The notes under the pieces: generated by a model
The model's database searches: none
Told to the model about the DNA's origin: nothing
The model's input: the letters and a program-made list of their open reading frames with translations, nothing else
Assembly: GCA_947652605.1 (NCBI GenBank)
Contig: OX393582.1
Coordinates: forward strand, 8,766,544 to 8,830,543
Direction of reading: 5' to 3'
DNA: 64,000 nt
Source: Elmis aenea
Taxonomy: Eukaryota > Arthropoda > Insecta > Coleoptera > Elmidae
Position numbers and translations under genes: made by a program
In this document: positions 59,300-64,000 of the stretch, piece after piece
How positions within the stretch are numbered: position 1 is the first letter of the stretch
Layout of the letters: each line of letters starts with the position of its first letter

Positions 59300-59790
59300 C
59301 GATGTTTAGTGATACTGATAAAGCCAACCTCTATAGATTGCTTTAGACGTAATTATAACCTAAAATGGTGTTGCTTCAACCTGCACTTACAATGTAAACC
59401 GAAGAAATAGCTATAAGATAGTGCTCCGTAAGCACCAGATATCTTAGCGTGTCCTGCAGCTCATTAAGATCGTCACGTGCGACCTCTAACCTGTGACGTC
59501 ATGCAACCCCGTACTGCATTGCTTCACCTGCCGATAATTAGAGGTGGGCGCGTGCCGAGCGTGATAGCGTTACTGTTATCATTAACATCTCGCATCTGTT
59601 TTACTGCTAATAACATAAATAGCTCCGCACGTTGTTTCACGAATTTATGGCACAAGTGGGCTACGACTCTGTCGTTATATGGTGAGTTCGATGGGGCGTT
59701 TTTGATGGAATGTCCCGAGGGTATTTGGGATTCAGGAATGGTTTTAATGTATGATTATCTGTGGTGACCTTATATTTTGTGGGCGCGTCA
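59300..59790. promoter_or_regulatory. GC-richer unique island with regulatory-like motifs
   Basis: It contains a CACGTG E-box (about 59474) and a perfect cAMP-response-like TGACGTCA (about 59493) within 30 bp, plus TTATC/GATAA words, between transposons. A 96-codon GTG-initiated ORF (59477-59767) crosses it but has no recognisable domain. It could be an intronic enhancer or a small exon; evidence is composition and motifs only. Confidence 0.3.
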
Positions 59791-60325
59791 ACCTTGCTCC
59801 AAAAACAACCGCGCAACGCTAAGTGTAACGAGATTCGTTAGTAGTATTGTTGACTTAACATTACATTGTATAACAATGGCGGGAAAACGACTATAATACT
59901 CGTTGATGAATTGTTGCACAGCCAACTTGGGATTATTGCGCAAGATGGAATTTCGTAGTCCGATTCACTAATTGCTTTTAATTTGATGCTCAACGTAACC
60001 TTTCTTCATGTCGCTTTTTTTTTAATAGGCACGTGCAAGGTCTAATGATTCCAAAACTAGAATAACAGGCTTGCTGATCCCAATCGGATTTAAATATAAA
60101 AAGAGAACACACAGTGTGATTCAAAATTCACGTAAATTTGGCAAATTTACAGTATCTGTTGTTGAGAACACCGTTTATTTAAAAAAAAAATCAGCTTTTT
60201 TAATAATCTTATAGGTTAGGTTAGGTCACGTTGTAATATTAATAGAAATAAATAAAACTGGGGGACTTTTTATGTAACTTTATTTATTTTAAAAAATTTA
60301 AATTTTTTTAAAATTTTATACTATG
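59791..60325. other. Unassigned DNA
   Basis: No feature supported. Confidence 0.4.
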
Positions 60326-60333
60326 GTTTAATA

Positions 60334-60533
60334 CAGTGGTTTCCAACCTTTCTGTACCTCCGCCCCTTTTTCATTAAAAAAAATATTGTGCCCCCCCCTC
60401 ACTTTTCGTAACAATCTTATTTCATAAATACTGTCCTGATATTATAATTATTTAATAGTTTGGTAACAGCTGCGCGCCCCCTTGCAATAGTCTCGTGCTC
60501 CCCTGGAGGGGGGCCACAGATTGGAAACCACTG
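60334..60533. mobile_element. 200-bp hAT MITE with perfect 8-bp duplication
   Basis: Ends CAGTGGTTTCCAACCTTTCT and, at right, AGATTGGAAACCACTG, flanked by identical GTTTAATA at 60326-60333 and 60534-60541. C/G-run subterminal sequences (CCCCCCCC; GGAGGGGGGC) are arranged inversely. No coding content; the ORFs that overlap it are shadows. Confidence 0.95.
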
Positions 60534-60541
60534 GTTTAATA

Positions 60542-62063
60542 TTCCAATCCATTGACGCCCCCGTCGACAGACAAGACGCTCTGGCACCCTACAAACAGCA
60601 AACGTTTGCCCAAGTAGGACCATTGCGATCATATATTCTTAATTTCATCGAATTTGCAAAAAAATATTTTTATCTATTTAACCCGGCCCCCCTCAAGATT
60701 ATATCCGGGGTGCACCACTGTGCCAATCATTACCCCATACTCATTTTTTTTTCTGTCTATGCGCCTTTTTGTATATCGGTTTGTTTCCACTGAACGAATA
60801 AAAATAAAATTCCGTAGATGTGTATATGGGTTTCAAAATCAAATAGTGGAATAATTTTTATCTGGATAAGTTCACTAATAATCAGGTATTAATTTATAAC
60901 TAAAACTAATAGGCTGGTAATGTCCGAAGACTTCTGAATGTACAAGCATTTGAAAGATTGGGTCCATTTTTTTTTTTTTTTATTATTAAGTAAATCCCCT
61001 CCGGGTATTTGCTAATATTATTATAATCTGATCAAAAATTGGATCAATGAATAATTTTGTTCTAACCTAATTTATCTATGGTTTTAATCCTGGGTCCATG
61101 AGCAGATGAGTTTGTAAAACCAAACCGCTATCGTATGTTCCAGGTTCGATAAAAATATTGGGGTTGCAATACGTCTTCCGGTTTAACCCAACCATAACCT
61201 TTCCTTTTAAATTTAAAAATTAGATAGATCAGTAACTATTTTTTTAAATCAGCGACCTTTTCGCGTACCTTTTTCTTCTCAAAGTCCTTTTGCCTTTTCA
61301 GGCGTCGCGTCGGAGGGGCTTTTTTTCGCATACTAAAATATACATTATCAATCATTTTTAGGACTTTGCCATGGATCAAACATGGATGAAAAATTTTTTG
61401 GCCCTGATATGTAACCTTGATTTAAATGTAAGACAGGTAAAATTAAATCTTCATTACAAGAAAACTTCAAAAATTTGTAAGGAAAAGACAAAATTACAAC
61501 TTTTGTAGTTTTTTTTTTTAATTTTTCCAAAATTACCGCTGTCTACCTCCATAGCCTACTTGAAAAATATTGCGTTGCCTTGATAATTAACAATAAAATC
61601 GTGATATCTCGGAAAATATTAATTTTAGATAAAATTGGCCTAAAATTTTAAAGGACAATTAATTTTTTTTTACAACTGGGTAAAATATATGGGTTTTTGT
61701 TTGTAAGAAAAACGAGTTGTCGTTGTTTAAAGCTTCACAAAATTGGCTAGACGTAAAAAAACGCCCTGTTCGATGACTTATAAAAGTTTCAGAACTAGAA
61801 AAAGTCAATATATTACCAATAAACCAATAAAAATATAAAATTCATACAAAATTCAAATAACCTATATGAACAAGCAAAATTGCCGCCCAAAAGGTTGGCG
61901 CCCCGGGGCTATTGCGCTGGCCTTTTCAATGTTTTTTATTGTTAGAGTGTTGTATCATTCAAAATTTTCATAAAACTGTAAAAGTCACGAAAATGGTAGT
62001 CTCATACAGTTTCAAACAATTTTTTTTTGAATGTAAAGGGAAATCCAAACATATTATTATTAC
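60542..62063. other. AT-rich DNA with minor remnants
   Basis: A poly-T run at about 60969 followed by ATTATTAAGTAAATCCCCTC looks like the minus-strand 3' end of a retroposed sequence. Near 61884 a GCCGCCC/GGCGCCCC cluster may be a hAT remnant. No gene. Confidence 0.35.
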
Positions 62064-62244
62064 GTAGTGTCCAAATTAAAGTTTCAAAATATGAGTCCGT
62101 TTCTGGTTGAACCGGAAGTCGAAGCCTCAATATTTTTATCAAATCCGGAAAGTATAATACCGGTCAGATACTAAATTTCATTGTAATACCTTTAATAGTG
62201 TCCTAGAATTTGTCTGTTTCCCCACTTTTGTGCGGCACTGTATA
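62064..62244. repeat. Relative of the 34796 MITE
   Basis: Shares ATGAGTCCGTTTC, TTGAACCGGAAGTCG and TTGTCTGTTTCC in order with 34796-34984; its TACAGGGTG ends are eroded (TAGTGTCC; GCACTGTATAATG). Confidence 0.75.
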
Positions 62245-63150
62245 ATGTATCTACAAATGTTCAATGAATATAATTTATGCCTTTAGCCTGCATACCATTA
62301 TGATCCAATTTACAATACCTCCTAATACCATTAACATCTAAACGAACAAAAAACTCAGCGGTCATAAATATTAAACTAATGAAGCGATGTTCTGAATTTA
62401 ATTTGAAATTTGCATGATATATTCATCTAGATCTAGAGGTAAAAATGCTCAACAAGCAATAAAAACTGTTAAAGTATCATTAATTATCTAACACATTAAG
62501 TACCGTTACGGCTAAAAAACGAAACTAACGCCACTAAATATTACATGAAACACGAGGTGTACGCTCCCTTAATGGTCCTTTTTTAATTCCAGGCAATCAA
62601 TTAATCATTATTACAAACAGTTCGTAACATTCTGCTGCTATTAAGTAAATAGCAGAGTACGGAAGATGATTATAAATTGTTTTGTGGACGTATTTAAATG
62701 CCTCCTCAGGGCAAGTAATTAATAAATTTCAACGGAATAACACTACACTTTTGATTACACTGGGCAACAATTTTTTACTTTTTTGTGATAATACGCAAAA
62801 CTTTTGACGTCTTTTTCTATTTTTGGGGCGCTGATTTCAAAATTGATCTCAAAAATAAGCCTACCACGTAAACTTATTTTGTTACAGTAACTTTTACATT
62901 TTTTTCGTTTTAATGTACAAAACTACTTTTAACTTCCTACTATTGTGATTTTTAAATTAATTAAAACCTACCTCAGAAGTACCATGTCACAAGAGAAACA
63001 AATCTTTAGCAATATAATCCATAAAAATACAGAAGATGAAATGACAGACTTTTGAAGATATAATCGAAAATTGGGCTGTTAAAGGCGCAAGTTCTGAAAC
63101 TGATAGAATTCTCACAAAGTAAAATAATATTTTAATTGACGTGTAAAAAA
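62245..63150. other. AT-rich DNA, nothing recognised
   Basis: Short frames only; no element ends could be paired. Confidence 0.4.
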
Positions 63151-63151
63151 A

Positions 63152-63830
63152 TATACAAGGTGGTCCTCATGCAAAGGCCACTATTGGGATCTCGAAAACG
63201 GTAAGAGCTACAAAGAAGTTTCAGTCAGATAAAATGTTCCCCTTTCAGTGATGCTTTAATGTTTTAAAAAAGTTCTATAGCACGCGAAATAATAAACAAA
63301 AATTAAAATGGGCATTTTTTAAATCGTTAATAGCTCGCTTATACTTGCAGGTACAAAAATGATTTTTTTATGTACTTCAAAATAAAAACATTCATTTGTT
63401 TCAATACTGTTTAAATTCATGGCACTCTATAGCTATACTGGGACTTTTTTGGTGAATTCTTTTTTGTTTTGAGCTTAAATATCAAAATAAATACATTAAA
63501 CCTTATATTACTTAAAAGAGGAAATAAAATGCTTCTTCATTAGGTCATAGACAACAATAGTTTTCATTTAAAAAAATTAAAGTTTGTAACTTATCTAATT
63601 TAAACCATATTCAGATAAATGAATGTTTTTATTTAACACTGTAAAAAATCTACTACTTTTTCCCTAAACATATGTTTGTACCATTAAAGTATAACCTAGT
63701 TATTACATTTTTTTTTAAATGCTGATTTTAATTTTGGTTTATTATCTAGCGTGCAATGGAAGTTTTTTGAAACATGAAAGCATCACTTAATTGGTCTCTG
63801 AAAGGGGTATAATTAAATAGTTATTTATGT
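63152..63830. mobile_element. Foldback, one arm matching 9850-10060
   Basis: CCCTTTCAGTGATGCTTTAA with TGTTTTAAAAAAGTTCTAT (63240-63282) is inverted against AGTTTTTTGAAACATGAAAG and CATCACTTAATTGG (63759-63795), with the centre near 63520. The left terminus is TATACAAGGTGGTCC; the matching right terminus was not found. Confidence 0.65.
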
Positions 63831-64000
63831 ATCAAGGCCAAAAAGTACGTTTTGGCCGAGGTGCATATTACATTTTTTGTGCGATCGAATAAAAAACAAT
63901 TTAAATTTTTAGTAATTTTCTAAATTATAGGTTGGAAACTACGTGACATTCTGTCACTGACAGATGACGGCGTATGTACTGCATTACCGGCCCTCTCCTT

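Noticed and set aside
60417..60854. Overlapping ORFs of 66 to 90 codons on both strands
   Set aside because: They run across the ends of the hAT MITE and into non-coding flank; no domain.
1..64000. Endogenous virus or LTR retrotransposon
   Set aside because: No paired LTRs, gag/pol frames, integrase or capsid motifs were seen; all reverse transcriptase traces are of non-LTR type.

Overview
This is a very AT-rich, intron- and repeat-dominated stretch of what looks like an insect nuclear genome, possibly a beetle or hemipteran. The inference rests on the transposon mix (Tc1/mariner, hAT, piggyBac-like TTAA elements, PIF/Harbinger-like, several LINEs, ATATATATAG-ended RTE-type repeats, many TACAGGGTG foldbacks) and on spliced-gene signals. 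No bacterial or viral gene organisation is visible, and I recognise no intact conserved host protein gene.

Layout. 1-6604 is a tandem satellite of about 181 bp arranged in an 18-mer higher-order repeat of 3252 bp, cut off at the window start and ended by a long palindromic MITE (6622-7339). 7.3-20.8 kb is mostly transposons: a TTAA-ended element (8401-10430), a LINE tail (12.1-12.3 kb), a 1.6 kb foldback (12406-14013), a Harbinger-like MITE with a 1.7 kb hAT element inside it (14861-17494), and a second TTAA-ended element (17781-20770) that hosts a hAT MITE and a 1434 bp Tc1/mariner-superfamily element. The transposase remnant of that last element has an unusual DD82E spacing.

20.8-34.6 kb is the most interesting region. 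It is a local tandem duplication of a short gene on the minus strand. Five near-identical promoter/first-exon blocks and four terminal exons are present. In the terminal exons the reading frame is kept while the peptide tail is much more divergent than the flanking non-coding DNA. The pattern resembles an expanding family of short hydrophobic-leader peptides. At least one middle exon is not identified.

34.6-47 kb holds decayed reverse transcriptases (one minus-strand, one plus-strand LINE interrupted by a second LINE), MITEs and a few exon-like islands. 47.46-48.97 kb has elevated GC, no long ORF and a good splice donor, so it is a candidate promoter plus long 5' untranslated exon of a plus-strand host gene. 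The rest would then be its first intron, filled with foldbacks, a mariner remnant carrying three further insertions (57742-59264), an 8-bp-TSD hAT MITE (60334-60533), and one unique GC-richer island (59.3-59.8 kb) with regulatory-looking motifs.

The calls were made by eye. Boundaries marked by inverted repeats plus target-site duplications are firm to a few bases; family names and gene models are inference.
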